Source: Sphingosinicella sp041916975
Lineage (GTDB): Bacteria; Pseudomonadota; Alphaproteobacteria; Sphingomonadales; Sphingomonadaceae
Length of the DNA: 64,000 bases
Assembly (NCBI RefSeq): GCF_041916975.1
Contig: NZ_JAYRYK010000001.1
Location: forward strand, 1,798,001 to 1,862,000
Direction of reading: 5' to 3'
Under the pieces are notes generated by a model. That model saw only the letters and a program-made list of their open reading frames with translations, ran no database searches and had not been told where the DNA came from. Of the stretch, positions 7,637-16,072 are shown piece by piece; the first letter of the stretch is position 1; each line of letters begins with the position of its first letter. A program made the translations under genes and the position numbers.

Positions 7637-8625
7637 GCACCGCCGCCTGGACTTATCCGGCCCCGTTCGGAACCCGCACGGTCGCCATCGTCATCATGGC
7701 GTTCGCATTGCTCTGGATCACCGGCCAGCGCGTCGAAATGGGACGCATGATTTCGATGACCGGCGAGGCCGCGCTTGCCGCGGTCGGCATCGTGCCGGAA
7801 TCGGAAGTCGCCGACGGCTTCGGCGCGGTCGCGGGTAAGCTCTTTCCACTGCAAATCTCCACGCGCACAGAAGTGAGCCGGATCGAGAATTTCGATCCCC
7901 GGCATCTGCCCCCGTTCGCACGCATCGAAACTGCGGAAACCACGACGCAGGCGCTCAATCCCGATACGCTTGAGATGGAGCCGCACACCGAACGCACCAC
8001 GGTTCTCGTCGAGCCTGTGGGCTATCTCGTCCACGTCGCCGCGAAGATGCTGGAAACGCTCGAGATCGCACTGTGGGGCACGGTGATCGCGATCCTCGTC
8101 GGCTTTCCGCTCGCGCTCGGCGCAGCGCGCAACATCACGCATTCGCCCGCGCTGCGCGGCGTCGCGGGCGCGGCGATCAGCCTGCTGCGCTCGATCCCCG
8201 AGATGATCAGCGCGCTGTTCCTCGTCATCGCCTACGGCTTCGGGCCGATCGCGGGTATCCTCGCGCTCGCCTTTTACGGCGCGGGCTATCTCGGCAAGGT
8301 CTATGGCGAGGACATGGAGGGTCTGGATGCGCGCCCGCAGGAGGCGCTCGCGGCGGGCGGCGCCACCATGCTCGCGCAGCTTCGCTGGGCCGTGCTGCCG
8401 CAGGCGATGCCGCGCTTCATCGCCGCCGCGCTCTATGTGCTTGATCGCAACATGCGCATGGCGACCGTCATCGGTATCGTCGGCGCGGGCGGCATCGGGC
8501 AGGAACTCAAGGGGCGCTACGACATGTACGACTACGGCCATGTCGGCACGATCCTCGTTGTCATTTTTCTCGTGGTTTTCCTCCTCGACCGGGCGGCCGC
8601 GCACCTGCGCCGCGCGGCGCTCTAA
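7633..8625 (+). CDS. phnE: PhnE-type ABC transporter permease with an enlarged periplasmic segment
   Basis: 330 residues from the ATG that overlaps the phnC stop; typical PhnE is about 260-290. One membrane helix lies at about residues 14-31. A polar, non-membrane segment of roughly 100 residues follows. Then come the usual permease helices (ALWGTVIAILVGFPLALG, AISLLRSIPEMISALFLVIA, IAGILALAFYGAGYLG), the coupling EAA loop (EALAAGGATMLAQLRWAVLP), and two helices at the end. It forms the inner-membrane channel of the importer. The long segment between TM1 and the permease core is unusual and could contact the binding protein or another partner. Confidence 0.87.
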   Translation: MSTAAWTYPAPFGTRTVAIVIMAFALLWITGQRVEMGRMISMTGEAALAAVGIVPESEVADGFGAVAGKLFPLQISTRTEVSRIENFDPRHLPPFARIETAETTTQALNPDTLEMEPHTERTTVLVEPVGYLVHVAAKMLETLEIALWGTVIAILVGFPLALGAARNITHSPALRGVAGAAISLLRSIPEMISALFLVIAYGFGPIAGILALAFYGAGYLGKVYGEDMEGLDARPQEALAAGGATMLAQLRWAVLPQAMPRFIAAALYVLDRNMRMATVIGIVGAGGIGQELKGRYDMYDYGHVGTILVVIFLVVFLLDRAAAHLRRAAL

Positions 8626-8647
8626 CCCCTCAAATGAAAGGCGCACG

Positions 8648-10711
8648 ATGACCGACACCAGCCGCCGCAATTTCCTCCGCACCGCCGCAGCCGGCGCCGC
8701 GCTCTCCGCGCTTCCGGCCAGCATCGCGCGCGCTATGGCGATCGCCCCCGCGCGCGTCACGGGCACGATCAAGGACGTGCAGCACATCGTCATCCTGATG
8801 CAGGAGAACCGCTCGTTCGATCATTATTTCGGAACGATGCGCGGCGTGCGCGGCTTCGGCGATCGTCACCCGATCCCGATGCGCGGCGACCGCACCGTCT
8901 GGCAGCAATCGGACGGCAAGCGCGAGCTTCCGCCCTACCACCTCGACACGAAGACCACCGACGCGCTCAAGGTGCCCGGCACGCCGCACAGTTTCTCGGA
9001 CGCGCAGGCCGCGTGGAGCCAGGGCCGCTTCGGCGAATGGCCGCGCTACAAGAACCCCTATTCGATGGGCTATTACCGGCGCGAGGACATTCCCTTCCAG
9101 TTCGCGCTCGCCGAGAATTTCACGATCTGCGACGCCTATCACTGCTCGGTGACATCAGGCACCGACCCGAACCGCATCGTGTTCTGGACCGGCTCCAGCT
9201 TCGATCCGCAAGCGGTCGCGAAGGGCGAGAATTGCACCGATGTGAATTCGGAGCCGAACAATCTCCGCTGCTGGGTGAAGGGCGCGCTCCCGTCGCCGGG
9301 CTACACCTATCAGGGCAATCCGCTCACCTGGCCGACGATCCCCGACGTGCTGCAGGATGCCGGCATCGATTGGCGCATCTATCAGGATCCGAACGACAAC
9401 TGGACGGGCGCGATGCACGGCTGCCTCGGCTCGCAAAGCTTCCGCGAGGCGAAGCCGGGTTCCGAACTCTACAAGCGCGGCATGAGCGAATACACGCTGC
9501 TCCAGCTTGCGGACGATGTGAAGAACGGCACGCTCCCCGCCGTCTCGTGGGTGCTGCCGCCCAAGGAATGGTCCGAGCACCCGAGCGCATCGACGCCGCT
9601 GCAGGGCGCTGAATTCACTGCGATGGTCCTCGATGCGCTGACATCGAATCCCGAAGTCTGGGCGAAGACTGCCTTCTTCCTCACCTTCGACGAGAACGAC
9701 GGCCAGTTCGATCACGTGCCGCCCGCCGCGCCGCCGTCCTACGATGTGGAGGGGAATCTCTGCGGCAAGACGACGATGCCGATCGCCGGACATTATTTCA
9801 ACGATACCGCCGGCAAATACACCGATCCCACCGACGACATCAGCGGCAAGGTCCGCCCGTGGGCGATGGGGCCGCGCGTGCCGATGTACGTCGTCTCGCC
9901 GTGGAGCCGCGGCGGCTGGGTTTCGTCCGAGGTGATGGACCACACCTCGATCGGCCAGTTCCTCGAAAAGCGTTTCGACATCACGATCCCCGCGATCAGC
10001 CCGTGGCACCGCGCGGTGAGCGGCGATCTTACCTCCGCGTTCGATTTCGCCGCGCCGTCGGACCCGAGCTTCCCGCCGCTGCCGCCGGTGACGGGCGCGT
10101 CGGGCGTCGTCCTCGCGCACATGCAGCGCCCGAAGATCATGCCGCCGGAAACCCCGCAACCGCTCTGGCAGGAGGCGGGCACGCGCCCCTCGCGCGCGCT
10201 GCCTTATGAGCTTCACGCCGACATGCGCGTCGATGCGAAGCGCCGCGCCGTCACCATCGATTTCGCGAACACCGGCACGGCGGGCGCGGTGTTCCACGTC
10301 TACGACAAGCTGAACCTCGACCGCATTCCGCGTCGCTACACGGTGGAAGCCGGCAAGCGCCTTTCCGACGACTGGGCTGTGGAACAGGATGGAACATTCG
10401 ATCTCTGGCTGATCGGCCCCAACGGTTTCGTGCGCGCGATCAAGGGCTCGCTCGCCAAAAACGACACGCCGCCCATCGTGACGGCCCGTTACGACCGCAA
10501 GGGTCCGGCGCTCAAACTCACGTCACGCGGCAATGCGGAAGTTCGCAGCGAGCATTACGGCACGCGCACGGAAACGCTGAAAGCCAGCCACATCTGGCCC
10601 GCGAAGGACAGCCAGGGCTGGTACGATCTCACCGTCAGCGCCCCCGGCTTCGAGCAGCGCTTCGCGGGCCGCATCGAAACCGGGCGCCACGGCATCAGTG
10701 ATCCGGCCTAA
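8648..10711 (+). CDS. Tat-exported non-haemolytic phospholipase C (phosphoesterase family)
   Basis: 687 residues. The ATG at 8648 follows a GAAAGG site, and the protein starts with a Tat signal (TSRRNFLRTAAAGAALSA, ending in ARAMA). The phosphoesterase domain begins with HIVILMQENRSFDHYFGTM, the metal/catalytic signature of phosphocholine-specific phospholipase C and AcpA-like enzymes, and spans about residues 40-470. The C-terminal ~200 residues resemble the paired DUF756 domains of PlcN/PlcH. It would cleave phospholipids outside the cytoplasm to diacylglycerol and a phospho-head-group. It sits 22 bp after phnE on the same strand. Its 3' end overlaps the convergent E1-like gene by 4 bp. Confidence 0.88.
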   Translation: MTDTSRRNFLRTAAAGAALSALPASIARAMAIAPARVTGTIKDVQHIVILMQENRSFDHYFGTMRGVRGFGDRHPIPMRGDRTVWQQSDGKRELPPYHLDTKTTDALKVPGTPHSFSDAQAAWSQGRFGEWPRYKNPYSMGYYRREDIPFQFALAENFTICDAYHCSVTSGTDPNRIVFWTGSSFDPQAVAKGENCTDVNSEPNNLRCWVKGALPSPGYTYQGNPLTWPTIPDVLQDAGIDWRIYQDPNDNWTGAMHGCLGSQSFREAKPGSELYKRGMSEYTLLQLADDVKNGTLPAVSWVLPPKEWSEHPSASTPLQGAEFTAMVLDALTSNPEVWAKTAFFLTFDENDGQFDHVPPAAPPSYDVEGNLCGKTTMPIAGHYFNDTAGKYTDPTDDISGKVRPWAMGPRVPMYVVSPWSRGGWVSSEVMDHTSIGQFLEKRFDITIPAISPWHRAVSGDLTSAFDFAAPSDPSFPPLPPVTGASGVVLAHMQRPKIMPPETPQPLWQEAGTRPSRALPYELHADMRVDAKRRAVTIDFANTGTAGAVFHVYDKLNLDRIPRRYTVEAGKRLSDDWAVEQDGTFDLWLIGPNGFVRAIKGSLAKNDTPPIVTARYDRKGPALKLTSRGNAEVRSEHYGTRTETLKASHIWPAKDSQGWYDLTVSAPGFEQRFAGRIETGRHGISDPA

Positions 10712-13035
10712 AGGAAAAGCTCCGCCGCAGCCTCCACGATCGCATCGGCATCGAGGCGATACGCGCGGTAGAGATCGGGGAGGTTGCCGGTCTGTCCGAA
10801 GCGGTCGGTGCCGAGCGGGCTGACGCGGTGGCCGAGGACGCCGCCGAGCCACGACAGCGCCGCCGGAGACCCGTCGAGCACCGTCACCAGCCCCGCGCCG
10901 GGTGCCAGCGCGCCGAGCAGCGTTTCGATGTGCGACGTCTCCCGCGCCCGGCCCTGCCAGCGCGCGGCGCGCGCGGCGCTCCAGTCGCGGTGGAGCAGCG
11001 TCGGCGAGGTGACGGCGAGGAGGCCGAGACCGGGCAGGTCCGCCTCCAGCAGTTCCCACGCCGCGATCGCCTCAGGCATCACCGCGCCCATCGCGACGAC
11101 CGCCGCCTCGCTGCCCTCTGCGGGCTTGCGCAGCCAGTAGGCGCCCTTCAGCGCATCCGCCTGCCACGCATCATCCTCGCGCCGCGCCTGCAGGATGCTG
11201 CGCGTGGTGAGGCGGAGGTAGATCGATCCGCCGTCCGCCGCCTGCATATGGCGGAAGCCGTGCTCCATCATCAGCGCGAGTTCGTCCGCGAACGCGGGTT
11301 CGTAGTGCGTGAGTCCCGGCTGCCCCATCGCGATCAGCGGCGGGTTGATCGACTGGTGCGCGCCGCCTTCCGGCCCGAGCGTCACGCCCGACGGCGTCGC
11401 CACCAGCATGAAGCGCGCATCCTGATAGCAGGCGTAGTTCAAAGCATCGAGTCCGCGCGCAATGAACGGATCGTACACGGTGCCGACCGGCATCAACTGC
11501 TCGCCGAAGAGATCGCCCGCCAGCCCCAGCGCCGCGAGCATCACGAACAGATTGTTCTCCGCAATGCCGAGTTCGATGTGCTGACCCGCGGGCGCGCCGG
11601 ACCATTTCTGCGCCGAGGGAATCTTCGCCTTCTGGAACACGTCCGTCAGGTCCTGCCGCCGGAACAGCCCGCGCTGGTTCACCCAGCCGCCGAGGTTCGT
11701 CGACACCGTCACGTCCGGCGAGGTCGTCACGATCCGCGCGGCGAGCGGATGCCCGGACTTCGCCAGCTCGAACAGGATTTTGCCGAACGCCGCCTGCGTC
11801 GATTGCTCGGCATCGCGCGGCGCCTCCAGCGTCGGCACGGCAATCGAATCGACCGGCCGGTATTCCTTCTTCAGCCGGATCGGCGCGGCCTCCGCCATCG
11901 CCTTCGCGGCGGCGGCGGCATTGCTGCCGAGCCCCGCCCACGGCTCCCACTCCTCGCCTTCCGCGATACCGAGGCCGGTGCGCAGCTCGCTCACCTGCCC
12001 CGGCGTCATCAGCCCGGCGTGATTGTCCTTGTGCCCGGCGAGCGGCAGGCCGAAGCCCTTGATCGTGTAGGCGATGAACAGTGTCGGCCGATCGTCCTTC
12101 GCGCCCTCGAACGCCTCCGTCAGCGATTCGAGGCAATGCCCGCCGAGGTTGGTCATCAGTTCCGCGAGCGCCGCATCGTCGCGCTTGGCGAGCAGCGCCT
12201 TCACGCCGCGCACGCCGCCGATGTCCGCCTCCAGCCGCGCGCGCCACGCCGCGCCGCCCTGATAGGTGAGCGCCGCGTAGTCCGCGTTCGGGCAATTGTC
12301 GATCCAGTCCGCGAGCGCCTGCCCGCCCTGTTCCTTGAACGCCGCGCGCTGGTGCCGCCCGTGCTTCAACGTCACGACGCGCCAGCCGCAGGTTTCGAAG
12401 ATGTCGTCGAAGCGGCGGAACATGCGATCGGCGGTGGTCGCGTCCAGCGACTGCCGGTTGTAGTCCACGATCCACCAGCAATTGCGGATGTCGTGCTTGT
12501 AGGCCTCGATCAGGCACTCGTAGATATTGCCCTCGTCGAGTTCCGCGTCGCCCATCAGCGCGATCATGCGGCCGGTGTCCGCGTCCGCCATCAGCCCGTG
12601 CGCGACCATGTAGTCCTGCACGAGGCTGGCGAACGCCGTGATCGCGACGCCGAGGCCCACCGATCCCGTCGAGAAATCCACCGGGATCACGTCCTTGGTG
12701 CGCGATGGGTAGGACTGCACGCCGCCGAGCCCCCGGAACGCCTTGAGCTTATCAAGGCTCTCGTTCCCCAGCATGTAGTGGATCGCGTGCAGCAGCGGCC
12801 CCGCGTGCGGCTTCACCGCCACGCGGTCGTTCGGTCCCAGCGCATGGAAATAGAGCGCCGCCATGATTGCGCTCATCGAGGCGCAGCTCGCCTGGTGACC
12901 GCCGACCTTCACCCCGTCCACGTTCTCGCGGATGTGATTGGCGTTGTGGATCGTCCACGCGGCAAGCCAGCGCAGCCGCGCCTCGAGGTCTTCGAGCGTG
13001 CTCACCGTATCGGGACTGGAAACCGTCACTGCCAT
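10708..13035 (-). CDS. Transketolase/homodimeric E1-like enzyme (MdeB-like)
   Basis: 775 residues. The N-terminal part resembles transketolase and AceE-type homodimeric 2-oxoacid dehydrogenase E1 (HIRENVDGVKVGGHQ, DFSTGSVGLGVAITAFASL). It has a thiamine diphosphate motif GDAELDEGN...DYNRQSLD. Pyrimidine-binding and C-terminal transketolase domains follow (GIAENNLFVMLAALGLAGD, TPSGVTLGPEGGAHQS). The divergent Lrp/AsnC gene reproduces the arrangement of Pseudomonas mdeR-mdeB, where MdeB is a 2-oxobutyrate dehydrogenase E1. I therefore infer oxidation of a 2-oxoacid from amino-acid breakdown. No E2/E3 partner is nearby, so it may borrow one encoded elsewhere. A genuine transketolase is the alternative. 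Confidence 0.8.
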   Translation of the reverse strand: MAVTVSSPDTVSTLEDLEARLRWLAAWTIHNANHIRENVDGVKVGGHQASCASMSAIMAALYFHALGPNDRVAVKPHAGPLLHAIHYMLGNESLDKLKAFRGLGGVQSYPSRTKDVIPVDFSTGSVGLGVAITAFASLVQDYMVAHGLMADADTGRMIALMGDAELDEGNIYECLIEAYKHDIRNCWWIVDYNRQSLDATTADRMFRRFDDIFETCGWRVVTLKHGRHQRAAFKEQGGQALADWIDNCPNADYAALTYQGGAAWRARLEADIGGVRGVKALLAKRDDAALAELMTNLGGHCLESLTEAFEGAKDDRPTLFIAYTIKGFGLPLAGHKDNHAGLMTPGQVSELRTGLGIAEGEEWEPWAGLGSNAAAAAKAMAEAAPIRLKKEYRPVDSIAVPTLEAPRDAEQSTQAAFGKILFELAKSGHPLAARIVTTSPDVTVSTNLGGWVNQRGLFRRQDLTDVFQKAKIPSAQKWSGAPAGQHIELGIAENNLFVMLAALGLAGDLFGEQLMPVGTVYDPFIARGLDALNYACYQDARFMLVATPSGVTLGPEGGAHQSINPPLIAMGQPGLTHYEPAFADELALMMEHGFRHMQAADGGSIYLRLTTRSILQARREDDAWQADALKGAYWLRKPAEGSEAAVVAMGAVMPEAIAAWELLEADLPGLGLLAVTSPTLLHRDWSAARAARWQGRARETSHIETLLGALAPGAGLVTVLDGSPAALSWLGGVLGHRVSPLGTDRFGQTGNLPDLYRAYRLDADAIVEAAAELFL

Positions 13036-13164
13036 CTGTCTGCTCCCCGCTTGTGCGAGCCGTCCATATATTACGCCTGCCTGCGCGCGGTCCTTGCGAA
13101 ATGGGCTCGACAGAGCAGGCGTTTTGGCAGAAACGATTATCCGAAACCTTCAGGAAGCAATTTT

Positions 13165-13629
13165 ATGCCAACCCAGCCGCTCGACGCGCTCGATGTCAAA
13201 ATCCTTGAGTGCCTGCAGGCAGACGGCCGCATCACCAATCAGGAGCTTTCGGAGAAGGTCGGCCTGTCGCCGAGCCCGTGCCTGCGCCGCGTGCGCCAGC
13301 TGGAGGCGGACGGCATCATCACCGGCTATGTCGCGCTGGTCAGCCCCGATCAGGTCGGCCTCACGATCAGCGCCTTCGTGCGCGTGCGCCTCAACCAGCA
13401 GGACGAAAAGCACCTCGACATCTTCGAAACCGCCGTCGCTGATTTCCCGGAGGTGATGGAATGCTACCTGATGACCGGCGAGGCCGACTACCAGCTCCGC
13501 GTCCTCGTCCCTTCGCTCTCGGATTTCGAGGACGTGCTGCGACGGCTTACGCGCATCGAGGGGGTGGCGCAGGTGACGACGAGTTTTGCGCTGCGGCCGA
13601 TCGTTTACAAGACAGCGGTGCCGGTTTGA
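13165..13629 (+). CDS. Lrp/AsnC-family transcriptional regulator
   Basis: 154 residues, with ATG at 13165 and AGGA about 9 bp upstream. The N-terminal winged HTH (DALDVKILECLQADGRITNQ, GLSPSPCLRRVRQLEADGII) is followed by the RAM/AsnC effector domain (VMECYLMTGEADYQLRVLVP). Such proteins sense amino acids and often control the divergent catabolic gene, here the E1-like enzyme 129 bp away. The intergenic region presumably holds shared operators; I see no clear consensus. Confidence 0.9.
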   Translation: MPTQPLDALDVKILECLQADGRITNQELSEKVGLSPSPCLRRVRQLEADGIITGYVALVSPDQVGLTISAFVRVRLNQQDEKHLDIFETAVADFPEVMECYLMTGEADYQLRVLVPSLSDFEDVLRRLTRIEGVAQVTTSFALRPIVYKTAVPV

Positions 13630-13651
13630 GGCGATGTTCGCTCTGCGATGT

Positions 13652-13680
13652 CAGGTATGATAAGTTTTTGATTTTATAAT
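13652..13680 (+). promoter_or_regulatory. Candidate promoter of the HNH cassette
   Basis: A perfect TATAAT at 13675-13680 lies in an AT-rich spacer 33 bp before the HNH start. The -35 is weak (CAGGTA at 13652-13657, 17 bp spacing). The shift in base composition begins here. Confidence 0.35.
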
Positions 13681-13712
13681 GCTTATGCGCCACTTCTCCT
13701 TGGACATATTGT

Positions 13713-14426
13713 ATGGCAATTTCGCAAAAATCGATCAAACTTCTTTGGGCGAATGCAGCGGGCCTTTGCTCATACCCCGAATGTCGCGAGCGTTTAGCGC
13801 TGAGCGAGGCCGGTGAGTTTGCCTCACACACAATAGGGGAAATGGCACACATCTGCGGAGACAAAGTCGGCTCGAACCGTCATGATCCCAAGCAATCGAT
13901 GGAACAACGAGACGATTATCATAATCTAATACTCGTGTGCCCCACCCATCACGCAATGATCGATCGCAAAGAGAACGAGGCGCGTTTTACGGTCGAAATG
14001 CTTCAAAAATTTAAGGAAGATCATGAAGCATTCATTCAACAGAGCCTAATTTTCACGCCTAACGCGAGCAGACAAGCCGTCGCCAATGAAATTGCGCCAC
14101 TGCTTGCACAGAACCATCAAGCTTGGCTCAGCTTCGGACCGTTCTCCGAAATCGCTCGAAGGAATCCGCATAGCGGCTCTGCCCATGCAGCATGGCTCTC
14201 TGAAAGGTTAGGCACAATTGTTCCGAATAACCGCCGCATCAACGAGATACTGCGTGCCAATGCAGGCGCATTTTCGGCAAATGACCATCCAGTTGTTGCC
14301 GCCTTTCAGCTACATGTACGCAGTTACGAACGCTGGGTGGCAGACGAGATTTCATATGAAGGCGTAACACGCTTTCCCGTAGCATTCGCTGAATTGATCA
14401 GGGAGGCTAGTGGTGCCAGCGTATAG
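13713..14426 (+). CDS. HNH endonuclease, first gene of an AT-rich three-gene cassette
   Basis: 237 residues. The N-terminal ~100 residues form a zinc-bound HNH domain: C19 and C24 (LCSYPEC), His46 in GEMAHICGD, Asn71 in DDYHNLILVC, then C76 and H79/H80 (CPTHH). The C-terminal ~120 residues are a separate, probably helical domain (WLSFGPFSEIARRNP, then IVPNNRRINEILR and FQLHVRSYERWV), which I cannot name. It probably cuts DNA. It overlaps the next gene by 17 bp. Base composition is far below the flanks: 37 % G+C in the line at 13981 against 68 % in the line at 12961. Acquisition by transfer is likely. Confidence 0.85.
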   Translation: MAISQKSIKLLWANAAGLCSYPECRERLALSEAGEFASHTIGEMAHICGDKVGSNRHDPKQSMEQRDDYHNLILVCPTHHAMIDRKENEARFTVEMLQKFKEDHEAFIQQSLIFTPNASRQAVANEIAPLLAQNHQAWLSFGPFSEIARRNPHSGSAHAAWLSERLGTIVPNNRRINEILRANAGAFSANDHPVVAAFQLHVRSYERWVADEISYEGVTRFPVAFAELIREASGASV

Positions 14427-14823
14427 CGACACATTCCCTTGGCCCAGTTACTATGGGGGGTTTCCGTTTTTTGAGCAGCGTATGCGCGCACATAGCCGCG
14501 TGGCTTCATTGGATGCCGTGGGCGATGGCCTCTACCACCTTAAAAAAAAGGATGGAAAGAGCCTCATCGTCTTCATCTGCGACTGCTATTCATATGGAAT
14601 GGCACAGTATATAGAAACCACATCAAAAGTAGGAAAAGTTGACGTCGTCATCATCAACTCACAATGGTGCGGATATACTCGCGAACTGAAAATTCAGTGC
14701 CGAAAGGAAGCCATCGGCCTGTTCGACGTTCGAGATTTTATGGCAGCGCTAAACCATCGCGATTATTGGCTCTATCTCAATGAATGGGATACAGAACGTT
14801 TCAAAGCATGCGGGCTGATTTGA
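14410..14823 (+). CDS. Uncharacterised protein, possible PD-(D/E)XK nuclease fold
   Basis: 137 residues from GTG at 14410, overlapping the HNH gene by 17 bp. The core is a strand-rich sequence (KSLIVFICDCYSYGM, then VGKVDVVIINSQWCGYT and RELKIQCRKEAIGLFDVRDF). Asp78 followed by Glu92-Leu-Lys94 has the order and hydrophobic setting of a D...ExK restriction-endonuclease-like site. The trailing IGLFDVRDFMAAL resembles the strand-helix after that site in Mrr-like domains. This is inference from a short pattern; no family is recognised. It is translationally linked to both neighbours. G+C is low (35 % in the line at 14581). Confidence 0.65.
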   Translation: MVPAYSDTFPWPSYYGGFPFFEQRMRAHSRVASLDAVGDGLYHLKKKDGKSLIVFICDCYSYGMAQYIETTSKVGKVDVVIINSQWCGYTRELKIQCRKEAIGLFDVRDFMAALNHRDYWLYLNEWDTERFKACGLI

Positions 14824-15131
14824 ACGAAATCGTCTCCGTATTTGGATTCGGTTCTTTTTTCTGTGGAAAGAAAAACGCCAACGATATCGATCTGCTACTG
14901 CTGCACGAATCCACTCGTCCTGCATCTTGTCAGTTTGCAATTGATTGCAAATCCCATTTCCTTCGTTATCTCCCAAGGGCAGATGTGGTGATGCTTTCGA
15001 ATGCTGAAGCATCACGGAATGGCTTTATAATGCGATCCGCGGCAATCGCCTTGGGCACTATCCACTTCGACAATTGTGAGATGCAGGTGCGTGATATGGT
15101 GCAAACGATTTTATCGCGGTCCCCTTATTGA
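14784..15131 (+). CDS. Minimal (MNT-type) nucleotidyltransferase
   Basis: 115 residues; an in-frame ATG at 14808 (107 residues, 16-bp overlap) is equally plausible. The polymerase-beta-like signature is complete: Gly23-Ser24, nine residues, then Asp34-Ile-Asp36 (GSFFCGKKNANDIDLLLL), and a third acidic residue in RADVVMLS (Asp68). MNT proteins transfer nucleotides, usually AMP, to proteins or metabolites and often act as antitoxins. No HEPN partner is present. Here it closes an overlapping cassette with an HNH nuclease and a possible second nuclease, so a role in restraining or licensing those nucleases is a reasonable inference. It is convergent with the LysR gene, 26 bp away. Confidence 0.75.
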   Translation: MGYRTFQSMRADLNEIVSVFGFGSFFCGKKNANDIDLLLLHESTRPASCQFAIDCKSHFLRYLPRADVVMLSNAEASRNGFIMRSAAIALGTIHFDNCEMQVRDMVQTILSRSPY

Positions 15132-15157
15132 CGCTGGATGTTACGCTTGGAGTTGCC

Positions 15158-16072
15158 TCACCCCTCCCAAGGCGGCACCGGCCTATACAACCCCTCAAGA
15201 AAATCCGTAAACGCCCCTACCGCAGGCGCAATTCCGCTGCGCCGTGGCGAGACGGCGTAGATGCCGACGTCGGCCGATCCCTCGCAGTCCGGCAGAATGC
15301 GGACCAGTCGCCCGGCGGCGAGGTCGGCGCTCACGTCCCATAGCGATCTGAGCGCGATGCCGACCCCGGCGATGCACAGCTCGCGGACGACCTCGCTCGA
15401 ATTGGTGCGCACGCGGCTGGTGCCGTCGATGGTCACCGTGCGCGCCTCTGCGCTCCCGCTCGCACCCGTCAATCGCCACGGGAACTGGCCGGTCGCCGCG
15501 AGCAGCCGGTGCCGCTGGGTATCGCCGAGCGCCGCCGTGTCCTCCGGCGCGCCGTGCTGCGCGATATAGGCGGGGGCCGCGCAGAGGATGCGGCGGTTGG
15601 TCGCCAGCCGCCGCGCGCTCACGCCGCCGCCGACCGTGGGCGTGATCCGCACGGCAACGTCGATGCGCGCCGCCATCAGGTCCACGAACCCGTCCGAAAG
15701 ATCGAGATCGAGCGTGATACGCGGATAATCATCCAGAAACCGCTTTAGGTGCGGCGCGATGTGCAGCCGCCCGAACGATGTGGGCGCGGACACGCGCAGC
15801 AGCCCCGCCGGGCCGTCCTTCTCCCCGCCGACGCGCGCCTCCGCCTCCGCCACCGCCTTCAGGATCGCCAGCACGTCTGCGTGAAACCGCTCACCCGTTT
15901 CGGTGAGCGCGAGCCGCCGCGTCGTGCGGTTGACGAGCGCCGCGCCGAGCCGCGCCTCCAGCCGCGCCAGCCGCTTCGAAACCATCGCGGGCGAAAGCCC
16001 CACCGCGCGCCCCGCCGCCGAAAGGCTGCCGCTTTCGATGATCTTCGCGAACAGCGCATAGTCGGCATCCAT
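15158..16072 (-). CDS. LysR-family transcriptional regulator
   Basis: 304 residues from ATG at 16072. An upstream in-frame TTG at 16090 with an AGGAAC site would add six residues. The N-terminal winged HTH is typical (ALFAKIIESGSLSAAGRAVG, SPAMVSKRLARLEARLG), and a periplasmic-binding-protein-like effector domain follows from about residue 90. It is divergent from malate synthase G with a ~128-bp spacer, so control of glcB and glyoxylate use is the likely role. It could also belong to the GcvA/DsdC-like cluster of general LysR proteins. The effector is unknown. Confidence 0.88.
   Translation of the reverse strand: MDADYALFAKIIESGSLSAAGRAVGLSPAMVSKRLARLEARLGAALVNRTTRRLALTETGERFHADVLAILKAVAEAEARVGGEKDGPAGLLRVSAPTSFGRLHIAPHLKRFLDDYPRITLDLDLSDGFVDLMAARIDVAVRITPTVGGGVSARRLATNRRILCAAPAYIAQHGAPEDTAALGDTQRHRLLAATGQFPWRLTGASGSAEARTVTIDGTSRVRTNSSEVVRELCIAGVGIALRSLWDVSADLAAGRLVRILPDCEGSADVGIYAVSPRRSGIAPAVGAFTDFLEGLYRPVPPWEG

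Noticed and set aside
5943..8625. True phosphonate catabolism locus
   Set aside because: The importer is of PhnDCE type, but no C-P lyase, phosphonatase or phosphite dehydrogenase gene is present. Phospholipase C and a HAD phosphatase point to esters instead.
14784..15131. MNT-HEPN toxin-antitoxin pair
   Set aside because: The nucleotidyltransferase fits MNT, but neither neighbour shows the HEPN RX4-6H motif. Partners are an HNH protein and a possible PD-(D/E)XK protein.
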